Assembly: GCA_009783695.1 (NCBI GenBank)
Contig: WRCY01000010.1
Coordinates: 1-50,584, forward strand
Direction of reading: 5' to 3'
Length of the DNA: 50,584 nt
Source: Oscillospiraceae bacterium
GTDB taxonomy: Bacteria; Bacillota; Clostridia; Oscillospirales; Ruminococcaceae
Both the position numbers and the translations under genes were made by a program. Below, piece after piece: positions 16,200 to 23,852 of the stretch. The notes beneath the pieces were generated by a model. It ran no database searches. It had not been told where the DNA came from and saw only the letters and a program-made list of their open reading frames with translations. Within the stretch, counting starts at the first letter, position 1. Each line of letters starts with the position of its first letter.

Positions 16200-16574
16200 C
16201 TACGGCTTTTTTTCAACCGTTTTCCTGTGAAAAATTTCCCGAAGCCCCACAAATACCAGCAGCCCCGCGAACAGCTTCCGAAGCAGCCCCTCATCAACAA
16301 CGCCAAGCAGCAGCGCGCCGCCCGCCACTCCAACCGCCCCGGCAATGCAAATCGGCGCAACAAGCTTCCACTCAATCAGCTTGTTTTTCGTGTGAATAAA
16401 CATCGAAATCAGCGCAATCGGCAGAAAGAACAGCAGGTTAATCCCGCCCGCCGCAACCTGCGCCGTCCCTGTGAAAACCGTCAGGTAAATAATCAGCACA
16501 AAACCTCCGCCCAGCCCCATAGAAGCCGTCACGCCCGTTAAAAACCCTGCAATTGCAATCCATAATAAACTCAT
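16200..16574 (-). CDS. Half-size TauE/SafE transporter, second half-like
   Basis: A 124-residue membrane protein with four hydrophobic segments. The opening GFLTGVTASMGLGGGFVLI matches the glycine-rich repeat that starts each half of TauE/SafE exporters (sulfite or other organosulfur anions). Normal family members have about 250 residues, so this is a single half. The partner half is at 16648-17010, and the two may form the full transporter as a heterodimer. It has its own copy of the dispersed leader. Confidence 0.85.
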   Translation of the reverse strand: MSLLWIAIAGFLTGVTASMGLGGGFVLIIYLTVFTGTAQVAAGGINLLFFLPIALISMFIHTKNKLIEWKLVAPICIAGAVGVAGGALLLGVVDEGLLRKLFAGLLVFVGLREIFHRKTVEKKP

Positions 16575-16647
16575 ATTTAAATAAATCCTTTTTTACCCGA
16601 GAAGTAAAAACATCGTTTTCCCGGCTCGGTAATTAATATAATCAAAC
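16575..16647 (-). promoter_or_regulatory. Dispersed leader, copy 6
   Basis: Minus strand: GAGCCGGG, hairpin GAAAAC-gat-GTTTTT, then AAAAAAGGATTTATTT ending at the ATG at 16574. It fills the gap between the two half transporters. The AATGAAAA start region is eroded to ATTTAAAT in this copy. Confidence 0.75.
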
Positions 16648-17010
16648 TTAAAAGAATAAAATTTTTACAGCAGATATAAGCACAACAATCCCGAAAATCC
16701 GCCGCAGCAGCGAGTTCGGGACTTTTTTAAGCAGCAGCGCGCCCAGGACTGCCCCCGCCACTCCCCATGGTACGTAAGACAGCGCAGTCTGCCACTCAAG
16801 GCTGCCGCGAAGCCCGTATGCAATCACCGACATAACGGACAGAAAAAAGATTACGGCGACTGATGTTGCATGGCTTTTTCTGGCTTCGAGCCCGAAAAGA
16901 CGCAGCATAGGCACGGCAATTACGCCGCCGCCCGAACCGAACAAGCCGTTCAGCAAGCCGCAAAGTGCGCCTGTCAGGGTTTTCATGTGCTTTTTAATAA
17001 ATTCTTTCAT
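16648..17010 (-). CDS. Half-size TauE/SafE transporter, first half-like
   Basis: A 120-residue membrane protein. LTGALCGLLNGLFGSGGGVIAVPML is the glycine-rich first-half signature of TauE/SafE, followed by ARKSHATSVAVIFFLS, a conserved second block. Three to four hydrophobic segments are visible. It is the upstream gene of the pair and carries a well-preserved leader. The substrate cannot be told from sequence; members export sulfite, sulfoacetate and related anions. Confidence 0.87.
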   Translation of the reverse strand: MKEFIKKHMKTLTGALCGLLNGLFGSGGGVIAVPMLRLFGLEARKSHATSVAVIFFLSVMSVIAYGLRGSLEWQTALSYVPWGVAGAVLGALLLKKVPNSLLRRIFGIVVLISAVKILFF

Positions 17011-17083
17011 ATTTTCATTAAATCCTTTTTACGAGCGGAGAATGAAAAGTGTTGTTTTCCCGATTTTATATCATTTATTTTCA
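17011..17083 (-). promoter_or_regulatory. Dispersed leader, copy 7
   Basis: Minus strand: ATTGAAAATAAAT, AATCGGG, hairpin GAAAA-caacac-TTTTC, TAAAAAGGATTT and AATGAAAAT, ending at the ATG at 17010. TTTTCATT and AATGAAAA are a perfect 8-base complement. Confidence 0.82.
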
Positions 17084-17091
17084 ATCGTATT

Positions 17092-17265
17092 ATATAGCCG
17101 ATTAACTTGAAAAATGCTCTGCATTTTTCACAGCTAACTTGTTTGTTGCCGCGCCGTAGGCGCGTAAATCGGCTATGCAATCGAATTAAGCTGCTTCGCG
17201 GCTAACGCGGCATTTGCCGCGTCTTCAAAAATGCCGAAGCATTTTTGAAGTTAATTAATTATAGT
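17092..17265. repeat. Chain-of-hairpins element A (MITE-like)
   Basis: Terminal inverted repeats start TATAGCCGATTAACTT on the left; the right end read in reverse is TATAATTAATTAACTT. Between them are perfect stems: 17109-17117/17121-17129 (9 bp), 17150-17155/17159-17164 (6 bp), 17205-17212/17215-17222 (8 bp) and 17223-17234/17239-17250 (12 bp). TAGCCGAT (17095-17102) also pairs with ATCGGCTA (17168-17175). No coding potential. The same design recurs at 29766-29947. Confidence 0.75.
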
Positions 17266-17351
17266 ATTGCCATGAATTAAGGCTAAAGATTTGGAAATAT
17301 CTTCCGATATTAATAGAGAAGTATAATAATCTTATGAAAGGAGATTCCGCC

Positions 17352-17912
17352 ATGAATATTTCTTTTGCCCCGATGACTTCCATGTTTACGAAAACGCAGA
17401 ATCAAAAACGGGAAGCAAGCTTCTATGCCCGAACGATAAATAATAAAGCCGATATAAAAAATAACGATAAACAAACTCCGCCGCTGAATGAACGGGAAGA
17501 GGAAAAGAACACGGACAGGTTTGATGACAGTAATTACAAGTGTGAGCATAAGGAAAAGCGGGAAGATACAGAACGCACGTTTGCGATGCTTTACAGGGAG
17601 CTTGAGAGCACAAAGATTAAAGGCAGCACGATGTTCGTCATGGCGAAGTGCATAAGAATCGCGCAGCGGATTCAACGCGGGGACAACGTCCCGCTCAAGG
17701 ACGATAAGTTCCTGTACGACAATTACCCCGAGATGCACCTGAAAGCCTGGATGCTGAGGAGGTTCAAAGAAGACCCCGAAGACCACAAGAGCGAGCTTGA
17801 TGACGAGGATTGCGGCAGCGGCGGAGTGAAGTTTACGATTATGGCGGGTTCCGCCTCTTTCGATTTTGGCGGCACCGCTGACATTGCAACGCCGGAAATA
17901 AATATTTCTTAA
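17352..17912 (+). CDS. Hypothetical acidic protein
   Basis: A 186-residue hydrophilic protein. Residues 1-65 are polar and probably disordered, residues 70-140 look helical (ERTFAMLYRELESTKIKG.., RIAQRIQRGDNVPLKDDKFLYD), and the tail is glycine- and serine-rich (CGSGGVKFTIMAGSASFDFGG). The start at 17352 has GAAAGGAG 8 bases upstream. I recognise no family. The promoter of the next gene begins just after its stop codon, so it is probably expressed alone. Confidence 0.65.
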   Translation: MNISFAPMTSMFTKTQNQKREASFYARTINNKADIKNNDKQTPPLNEREEEKNTDRFDDSNYKCEHKEKREDTERTFAMLYRELESTKIKGSTMFVMAKCIRIAQRIQRGDNVPLKDDKFLYDNYPEMHLKAWMLRRFKEDPEDHKSELDDEDCGSGGVKFTIMAGSASFDFGGTADIATPEINIS

Positions 17913-17917
17913 GTCTA

Positions 17918-17946
17918 TTGACATTTTTTCCCGCTTGGTATATAAT
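17918..17946 (+). promoter_or_regulatory. Strong promoter of the beta-eliminating lyase gene
   Basis: Consensus TTGACA (17918-17923), 17-base spacer, TATAAT (17941-17946). Confidence 0.88.
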
Positions 17947-17985
17947 TTTAGAATAGCAGGCGCGGCAAATTTTATAAAAATCTTG

Positions 17986-18014
17986 TCCCCGAGTAAGCCA
18001 TGTTTGCTCGGGGA
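17986..18014 (+). promoter_or_regulatory. Leader hairpin before the lyase gene
   Basis: TCCCCGAGTAA pairs with TTGCTCGGGGA (one G-U pair), loop of 7. No T run follows, so it is not a plain terminator. It lies in the roughly 90-base untranslated leader between the promoter and the AAGGAG site and could stabilise the mRNA or be a regulatory stem. Confidence 0.6.
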
Positions 18015-18045
18015 TTAGTGATGTTAAACAAAAAGGAGAATCGTT

Positions 18046-19494
18046 ATGTCAACTGTAAAATTTATGTCCGGGGAAAACATTCCGCTCGAAATGCACAAAG
18101 TCCGCATGGTACAGAAAATCAATCTGCTGCCCGTTGAACAGCGCTTGAAATGTATTGAGGAAGCGGGGTACAACACATTTCTGCTTAAAAACCGTGACGT
18201 GTTCTTAGACCAGCTGACCGACAGCGGCGTCAACGCCATGAGCCAGGACCAGTACGCGGCTATGATGCGCGCGGACGACAGCTATGCGGGCTCGGAAACC
18301 TTTTACCGCTTAGAGGCGGTATTGCAGGATATATTCGGCATGAAGTATTTCCTGCCCGCGCACCAGGGGCGTGCGTGCGAGCATCTTATTGCGAAAATCC
18401 TTGTGCAGCCCGGCATGACGACAATCATGAACTATCACTTCACGACGACCAAGGCGCATATCACGCTGCTCGGCGGAATCGTTGAAGAAATCGTAATTGA
18501 CGAGGGACTCAAAATCGAGAGTAACCTGCCTTTTAAAGGCGATATAAATATAGACAAGCTGAATGATTTAATCGCAAAGCTCGGAAAGGAAAAAATCGCG
18601 TTCGTGCGTATTGAGGCGGGAACCAACTTAATAGGCGGTCAGCCTGTTTCCATGAAAAATATGCGCGAAGTTTCTAATATTTGTCGTAATGCCGGCATAC
18701 CCTTGGTATATGACGCGAGCCTGCTCGGTGATAATCTGTATTTCATAAAAGAGCGTGACGAGCAGTATAAAAATGTTGACATAAAGTCAATCTGCCGTGA
18801 AATCGCCGCGATGATGGACATTATCTACTTCTCCGCGAGAAAGCTCGGTTCGGCGCGCGGCGGGGGCATACTTGTAAATGACGACGAATTATATTTGAAG
18901 TTCCGTGATTTGATTCCGCTTTACGAGGGCTTTTTGACTTACGGCGGCATGTCTGTGCGCGAAATGGAGGCGCTTGCGGTCGGCTTGCAGGAAACAATGG
19001 ATTTTGAAGTGATTAACCAGACGCCGATAATTGTAGAAGCACTGTGCAACGAACTGATGGCGAAAGGCGTTCCTGTTGTAACACCGCCCGGAGGACTCGG
19101 CTGCCACGTGGACGCAACGGCAGTCTGCGAGCATATACCGCAGGCGCAGTACCGCGCAGGCGCGCTTACCGCCGCGATTTACATTGCGAGCGGCGTGCGC
19201 AATATGGAGCGCGGCACAATGAGCGAGCAGCGCAACGAAGACGGCAGCGAGCGTTTCGCCGAGATGGAGCTTGCCCGGCTTGCGGTACCGAGGCGCGTGT
19301 TTACGCTGTCGCAGGTGAAGTACACGGCGGATAGAATTAACTGGCTTTATCAGAACCGCAATCTTATCGGTGGGCTTGAGTTTGCGGAGGAACCCAAGGT
19401 ATTACGCTTCTTCTTCGGCAGGTTGAAGCCGATTGGAAACTGGCCCGAGGTATTGGCTAAAAAATTCCGCGAGGATTTCGGCGACAGTTTATAA
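18046..19494 (+). CDS. Tyrosine phenol-lyase/tryptophanase-family lyase, divergent
   Basis: A PLP enzyme of the beta-eliminating lyase family (482 residues). Members split tyrosine or tryptophan to phenol or indole, pyruvate and ammonia. The N-terminal RLKCIEEAGYNTFLL and LTDSG, HQGRACEH near 106, NLIGGQPVS near 194, the PLP lysine in FSARK (Lys266), YGGMSVREMEALAVGL, GVRNMERG and PRRVFT all align with tyrosine phenol-lyase. However, the family's Arg after the PLP Asp (DATR) is Leu226 in DASL, the GGHAxFxDA motif reads GGLGCHVDA, and SGKKD reads SARKL. The substrate may therefore differ from both known types. An AAGGAG site precedes the ATG. Confidence 0.85.
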   Translation: MSTVKFMSGENIPLEMHKVRMVQKINLLPVEQRLKCIEEAGYNTFLLKNRDVFLDQLTDSGVNAMSQDQYAAMMRADDSYAGSETFYRLEAVLQDIFGMKYFLPAHQGRACEHLIAKILVQPGMTTIMNYHFTTTKAHITLLGGIVEEIVIDEGLKIESNLPFKGDINIDKLNDLIAKLGKEKIAFVRIEAGTNLIGGQPVSMKNMREVSNICRNAGIPLVYDASLLGDNLYFIKERDEQYKNVDIKSICREIAAMMDIIYFSARKLGSARGGGILVNDDELYLKFRDLIPLYEGFLTYGGMSVREMEALAVGLQETMDFEVINQTPIIVEALCNELMAKGVPVVTPPGGLGCHVDATAVCEHIPQAQYRAGALTAAIYIASGVRNMERGTMSEQRNEDGSERFAEMELARLAVPRRVFTLSQVKYTADRINWLYQNRNLIGGLEFAEEPKVLRFFFGRLKPIGNWPEVLAKKFREDFGDSL

Positions 19495-19497
19495 AAA

Positions 19498-19820
19498 CCC
19501 GCATTTAAATGCCGTAAAAAAATAATACCCGCCGAACGCTTGACAAAACTGCTAAATGAAAGGTTAGATATGCAATCAAGTGTAAGTTCGCTCACACCTC
19601 TTATAAGTGCCCGCATTTAAATGCCGTAAAGAAATAATACCCGCCGAACGCTTGACAAAACTGTTAAATGAAAGGTTAGATATGCAAACAAGTGTAAGTT
19701 CACTCACACCTCTTATAAGTGCCCGCATTTAAATGCCGTAAAGAAATAATACCCGCCGAACGCTTGACAAAACTGCTAAATGAAAGGATAAATATGCAAA
19801 CAAGTGTAAGTTCACTCACA
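19498..19820 (+). repeat. Three tandem copies of a 112-bp gene-start unit
   Basis: Units start at 19498, 19610 and 19722 (exact 112-base period), each opening CCCGCATTTAAATGCCG with the palindrome GCATTTAAATGC. Each contains CTTGACA, GAAAGG and an ATG followed by codons matching the start of the next gene (MQTSVSSLTP). The first two copies end after 16 codons with TAA (MQ(S/T)SVSSLTPLISARI). The third continues into the real gene. Confidence 0.9.
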
Positions 19821-20945
19821 CCGCAAAAGTTCCCGTTCGGTTCTGTAATAGTTTCGGAAGATTCCCTGAAGCAGATGATTGTCGTGCTTCAGGGAAATGC
19901 GGGCATTTATAAGAATTATAAAATGACCAATGAAACATTTATAAAGTCGGTCGGGCAGGGGGGCTTCGCTTGTGAGCAGTCGCTGTTTCTGAATAAAGAG
20001 CACGACGAAGCGCTTGTCGCGCTGACCGATGTGCTCGTGCTTTCCGTTACGCGCAACAATATAAAAGAGTTCTTCACCAAGTATCCCGACGCTGCATTTT
20101 CAATAGTCGAGCAGATTTATAAACGGCTTGCGGATACCGCAGCCGCACTTGACAAGTATGAGAGGCTGCAGCCGAAGGAAACAATGCAGGGTGAAGTTAA
20201 AAAAAGCTCGCTGTTCCCGGAATGGCATACAGGAAATTATACTCTGCCGCTGACCCACAATCAATCGGAGATTATCTGCCTTAATAAAACCGCCTGCCCC
20301 TTATGCGGGCGCAAGTTTGAAACGCACTACATACTGTCATCGAAACTGCGGCGATTGAACTCTGACGATGATATGCGCGTACGGTACAAGGACGTAGAGC
20401 CGCTCTATTACAGCATTATTACCTGCCCGAACTGTTTGTACAGCGCGGAAACCACCAACTTCAGCGAGGCTCCCAAACGCCATGCCGACGCCGTAAACGC
20501 GAAAATAGCGCCCTACAGACTCGATACTGTTATTCAAACGGGCAGCGAGCGGGACACGCATACTGTTTTTATCGGCTATTATCTTGCGCTACTCTGCGCG
20601 CAGATTGTCGCCGAAAGCCACGAGCTTATTGTCGCCGCGTTATGGCTTAAAATAAGCCGCCTTTACGAAGACTGCAAGGATTCAAAGATGCACCTGTATG
20701 CAACGAAGCAGGCGCTCGAAAGCTATAACTATGTTTATGCAAACCTGCGCATTTCCGACAGCCAGACGCAGCAAATCCGCTGCATGATTGGGGAGCTGTA
20801 CTACAAACTCGGGGATTACGATGCGGCAAGGCAATTCCTCTTTATGATAAAATCCGACAAAGAAGCGCCGGCTTCGCTTAAAAGGCAGGCGGAGAACAGA
20901 CTTGAGATTATTCGCGAGATTAAAAAGAACGAAAATGAGGCGTAA
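19794..20945 (+). CDS. Cyclic-nucleotide-binding-like / DUF2225 protein
   Basis: A 383-residue cytoplasmic protein. Residues about 15-115 look like a cNMP-binding (Crp-type) beta-roll: FPFGSVIVSEDSLKQMIVVLQG, then QGGFACEQSLF. From about residue 160 comes a DUF2225 domain with zinc-type knuckles CPLCGRKFE and CPNCLYSAET, followed by helical, TPR-like repeats (ESYNYVYANLR.., GELYYKLGDYDAARQFL). The start at 19794 follows GAAAGGA; the in-frame GTG at 19719 lies in the repeat. The role of DUF2225 proteins is unknown. No HTH domain is visible, so it is not a Crp-type transcription factor. Confidence 0.8.
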   Translation: MQTSVSSLTPQKFPFGSVIVSEDSLKQMIVVLQGNAGIYKNYKMTNETFIKSVGQGGFACEQSLFLNKEHDEALVALTDVLVLSVTRNNIKEFFTKYPDAAFSIVEQIYKRLADTAAALDKYERLQPKETMQGEVKKSSLFPEWHTGNYTLPLTHNQSEIICLNKTACPLCGRKFETHYILSSKLRRLNSDDDMRVRYKDVEPLYYSIITCPNCLYSAETTNFSEAPKRHADAVNAKIAPYRLDTVIQTGSERDTHTVFIGYYLALLCAQIVAESHELIVAALWLKISRLYEDCKDSKMHLYATKQALESYNYVYANLRISDSQTQQIRCMIGELYYKLGDYDAARQFLFMIKSDKEAPASLKRQAENRLEIIREIKKNENEA

Positions 20946-21022
20946 AACCTTAGCAATCATTTTGTGTTAGAGGGCGTAGTTATTCCTTAATACCCAAAAC
21001 TAAATAAGAAGAAAAAGAACAA

Positions 21023-21052
21023 TAAAAGCCGTTCTTTATGAACGGCTTTTAT
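21023..21052 (+). terminator. Rho-independent terminator
   Basis: AAAAGCCGTTC-tttat-GAACGGCTTTT, 78 bases after the DUF2225 gene. It has A and T runs on both sides and so can work in both directions, but the convergent nadE gene ends at 21163. Confidence 0.85.
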
Positions 21053-21162
21053 ATTAGATTCTGTTAGATGATTGTATTGACATACAACATGTAGGGCATG
21101 GCGTCCCCGACACGCCGATTCCATGTTAACTAATTATATCATATACTGCATATGAAAGTCAA

Positions 21163-21906
21163 CTAAAGCCGGAATATCGGCAAGGGTGTAAATTTATGCC
21201 GGCTGACTGCGTGCAGTCTGTCGATTTTTTGCTTTACGGCTTTGTCCCCACAAACTCCCTCGCGGATATACTTGTCAAGAACCTCGTAAGTGAAGCCAAA
21301 GTTTTCCTCGTCCGTTTTGCCGCAGAGCCCGTCGAGCGGCACCTTGCCGATGAATCTTTCCGGCAGTCCCGTTTCACACCCCACGGCTTTAACCTCCGTT
21401 ACCGTCAAGTCGGACAGCGGGCTGAAGTCGCCCGCCGAATCGCCGAACTTCGTCGCGTAGCCGACCCAGTCTTCGCTGAGGTTGCTGGTGTTCGCGACCC
21501 TGCCTTCGATAATGGCGCTGACAGCGTAAAGCGCAGTCATGCGAATACGTGCGGGCGTGTTGAAAGTCGCAGTATCGCTGAGTTTTAAATCGCCCGCTAA
21601 AATCTCATCGTATAAATTCTGCACCGGCTTTTCAATGTTAATCTCGATATATTCAATGCCGAGCGTTTTGCATAAGTCATATGAAACATCAATGTCATGC
21701 TGTTTGCCTTGCGGCATGAGCACGCCGAAAACGCGCTCCTTGCCGAGCGCCTCTGCGCAGAGCGCAGCGACGACAGAGCTGTCTTTCCCGCCGCTGATGC
21801 CGACTACGGCTTTGGTTTCGGGAAAGGCGTTATTTTTGAAATAATCTGCAATCCATTGCACTATCCGGTTTTTAGTTTCTCTTGCATTAAACATGATTAT
21901 TTTCAT
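21163..21906 (-). CDS. nadE: Ammonia-dependent NAD synthetase
   Basis: Amidates deamido-NAD to NAD with ATP. The PP-loop motif GISGGKDSSVVAALC starts near residue 37, and the middle shows TSNLSEDWVGYATKFGDSAGDF. At about 247 residues it is the short form without the nitrilase-type glutaminase domain, so it uses free ammonia. The start is uncertain among ATGs at 21918, 21906 and 21894; 21906 corresponds to the first ATG of the leader consensus, and 21894 gives MFNARETK. It follows pncA, whose product feeds the salvage route to NAD. Confidence 0.93.
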   Translation of the reverse strand: MKIIMFNARETKNRIVQWIADYFKNNAFPETKAVVGISGGKDSSVVAALCAEALGKERVFGVLMPQGKQHDIDVSYDLCKTLGIEYIEINIEKPVQNLYDEILAGDLKLSDTATFNTPARIRMTALYAVSAIIEGRVANTSNLSEDWVGYATKFGDSAGDFSPLSDLTVTEVKAVGCETGLPERFIGKVPLDGLCGKTDEENFGFTYEVLDKYIREGVCGDKAVKQKIDRLHAVSRHKFTPLPIFRL

Positions 21907-21962
21907 TAAACCTTTCATTCATAGAATCGAAACGAAACAAAGTTTCCCCGATTCGTTTTTAT
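21907..21962 (-). promoter_or_regulatory. Dispersed leader, copy 8 (nadE)
   Basis: Minus strand: GAATCGGG, hairpin GAAAC-ttt-GTTTC (both arms shortened together), GAATGAAAGGTTT, then AATGAAAAT. It starts one base after the pncA stop codon. TTTCGTT could pair with AATGAAA through one G-U pair. Confidence 0.8.
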
Positions 21963-22478
21963 TTAATCTCTAACCTCAACCTGACATGATTTCATGACTA
22001 ATATAGCGGCACGGTGAGCCACTTCCGAAACGCCCGCACAGCAGGCAGTGTCGACAATGATTTTCGTTTCCGGCAGCCTTGCTTTTAAAATTAAAGCGTT
22101 TGAAACCACGCATATATCCGTACAGAGCCCGCAAATCTCGATTTCATCGAAGCCGCCGCCGGCGATTTTTTCAGCAAGCTCAAGCGAGCCGAAGGTGGGT
22201 TTATTAAAGACATAGTAACCGCCGAAGTTGAGCTCGGGCGTGATTTCGTGCCCCGCCGTGCCGAGTATACAGTGCGGAACGGGAAGAAACCTGCCTTCCT
22301 GCGTGTTATAATAATCGACATCATGAGTGTCGCGTGTGAGTATGATTTTATCACCGTTTTGCTTATACTGTTCGATTTTCGCCTTAACGGCGGGCACGAT
22401 TTTCTGCGCCTGAGGCGAGCCGAGCGAGCCGGTGATGAAGTCAACCTGCATATCAATGACGAGCAAAAGCTTTTTCAT
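21963..22478 (-). CDS. pncA: Nicotinamidase (isochorismatase-fold hydrolase)
   Basis: Hydrolyses nicotinamide to nicotinate and ammonia. The 171 residues show the isochorismatase fold: LLLVIDMQVDF with catalytic Asp near residue 9, TRDTHD for metal binding, VPHCILGTAGHEI (typical of nicotinamidases), a Lys in FNKPTF, and the nucleophile Cys in CGLCTDICVVSNAL. The ATG overlaps the cutA stop as ATGA, implying coupled translation. Placement beside nadE supports an NAD salvage role. Confidence 0.87.
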   Translation of the reverse strand: MKKLLLVIDMQVDFITGSLGSPQAQKIVPAVKAKIEQYKQNGDKIILTRDTHDVDYYNTQEGRFLPVPHCILGTAGHEITPELNFGGYYVFNKPTFGSLELAEKIAGGGFDEIEICGLCTDICVVSNALILKARLPETKIIVDTACCAGVSEVAHRAAILVMKSCQVEVRD

Positions 22479-22792
22479 TTTACATAACCCTCAATCCATT
22501 TCAGATATTCCGGCAGTCCGTCAGTGAGCGGGATTTGCACTATCTCGGGAATATTATAACTGTGATTATTTTTAATAAGTGCAGAAATCTCTTCAAACAA
22601 CGAAGCTTTTGACTTCACAAATAGTAACACCTCGTTCCCGTCGCAGACTTTGCCATCCCAGGCATAAATGCTTTCAACTGTCATGATTTGTACGCAGGCT
22701 GCAAGCCGCTGTTCAACAAGCAGCTTTGCAGCAGCTTTTGCGGCAGTTTTATCGGGAAAAGCGGTGATGGTTATTGAGAATTTACTTTCCAT
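22475..22792 (-). CDS. cutA: CutA1 divalent-cation tolerance protein
   Basis: A small trimeric protein of the CutA1 family, with a ferredoxin-like fold resembling the PII signalling proteins. The 105 residues show the typical LAACVQI, ESIYAWDGKV, EVLLFVKSK, HSYNIPEIVQIPL and YLKWI blocks. Its role in copper tolerance is doubtful in most bacteria. The start at 22792 abuts a dispersed leader; the eight residues upstream are translated leader. The stop overlaps the pncA start. Confidence 0.93.
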   Translation of the reverse strand: MESKFSITITAFPDKTAAKAAAKLLVEQRLAACVQIMTVESIYAWDGKVCDGNEVLLFVKSKASLFEEISALIKNNHSYNIPEIVQIPLTDGLPEYLKWIEGYVK

Positions 22793-22872
22793 ATTTTCAT
22801 TATGTCCTTTCTTCATTAAAGGGATATGAAAACGTTATTTTCCCGGTTAAGCAGCTTTTGTTTTAAACTTAA
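22793..22872 (-). promoter_or_regulatory. Dispersed leader, copy 9 (cutA)
   Basis: Minus strand: AAGTTTAAAAC, CCGG, hairpin GAAAA-taacg-TTTTC, GAAGAAAGGACAT, ATGAAAAT, ending at the cutA ATG. It begins right after the guaA stop codon. TTTTCAT and ATGAAAA are complementary. Confidence 0.82.
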
Positions 22873-23823
22873 TTATTCCCACTCAATCGTCTTTGGCGGC
22901 TTGCTTGTTATGTCGTAAACCACGCGGCTGATTCCGTCCACTTCGCTTATTATTCTGCCCGAAACCTTTTCCAAAACGTCATAAGGAATTTGCGCGATTT
23001 CTGCGTTCATATAATCTTTTGTTGTGACTGCACGGAGCGCTGCAACATACCCGTAGGTCCGCCTGCCGTCCAGAACCCCGACCGCTTTCAAGTCGGTAAG
23101 GATTGCAAAGCACATACTGATTTCGCGGTTTATTTCAAGCTTTTCAAGCTCCTCGCGGAAAATATAATCTGCGTCTCTTAGGATATTGAGCTTTTCCTTT
23201 GTTATTTCGCCGATAATGCGAATCGCAAGCCCCGGGCCCGGGAAGGTCTTGCGGTTCACGATATAGTCTTTTAGGCCTAAAGCCGCGCCGAGCTCCCGAA
23301 CCTCATATTTATATAATTCCCGGACAGGCTCAATTATTTCGCGGAAGCTGATATACTCGGGCAAGCCGCCGACGTTATGGTGTGATTTAACGATGTCTTT
23401 CCCGTCCTTACCGCTTTCGATTACGTCGGAAAGAATCGTCCCCTGCGCCAGAAAGTCAATCGTGCCGAGCTTTTTCGACTCCTCCTCAAACACGCGGATA
23501 AACTCCTCGCCGATAATTTTACGTTTTTGCTCGGGGTCGGTGACTCCGGATAATCTTGAAAGAAATCTTTCCTCGGCGTTCACCGTGATTAAATCCAGCT
23601 CCCAGTCGGCGAAAGCCGCCTCAACCTCTGAGGTTTCATTTTTACGCATAAGTCCGTGGTCTACGTAAACGCAGGTTAACTGCTTGCCGATTGCCTTTGA
23701 CAGCAGTGCGGCGCACACGGAACAGTCAACGCCGCCTGAAAGCGCAAGCAAAACTCTTTTGCTGCCGATTTTTTCACGAAGCTCTGCGAGCATTTTCTCT
23801 TTATAAGCCTTAATATCCCTCAT
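22873..23823 (-). CDS. guaA: GMP synthase, ATP-pyrophosphatase subunit only
   Basis: Converts XMP to GMP. The protein starts at the synthetase domain: [18 protein letters not shown] (P-loop) near residue 27, [11 protein letters not shown], then SHHNVGGLP and the C-terminal dimerisation domain with [15 protein letters not shown] and a KPPKTIEWE end. The usual N-terminal glutamine amidotransferase domain of about 190 residues is absent, leaving 316. Split GMP synthases occur in archaea; here no glutaminase subunit lies in the window. ATG 23823 has AGGAG 10 bases upstream, better than 23832. It heads the operon guaA-cutA-pncA-nadE. Confidence 0.92.
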   Translation of the reverse strand: MRDIKAYKEKMLAELREKIGSKRVLLALSGGVDCSVCAALLSKAIGKQLTCVYVDHGLMRKNETSEVEAAFADWELDLITVNAEERFLSRLSGVTDPEQKRKIIGEEFIRVFEEESKKLGTIDFLAQGTILSDVIESGKDGKDIVKSHHNVGGLPEYISFREIIEPVRELYKYEVRELGAALGLKDYIVNRKTFPGPGLAIRIIGEITKEKLNILRDADYIFREELEKLEINREISMCFAILTDLKAVGVLDGRRTYGYVAALRAVTTKDYMNAEIAQIPYDVLEKVSGRIISEVDGISRVVYDITSKPPKTIEWE

Positions 23824-23852
23824 TTTCCACATACTCCTAAATTATTTTATTA

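Noticed and set aside
15764-16375. Long version (203 codons) of the membrane protein at 15764-16168
   Set aside because: The upstream 69 codons overlap the TauE gene and read as Arg/Cys-rich shadow sequence. GGGGGTG fits the ATG at 16168.
19498-19820. 112-bp tandem units considered as a CRISPR array
   Set aside because: The whole unit is repeated without unique spacers, and no cas genes are present.
21086-21120. GTAGGG..GGCGTCCCCG..CGCCG stretch between the terminator and nadE, considered as an RNA element
   Set aside because: A short GC-rich partial inverted repeat only, with no second copy in the window; too little to call.
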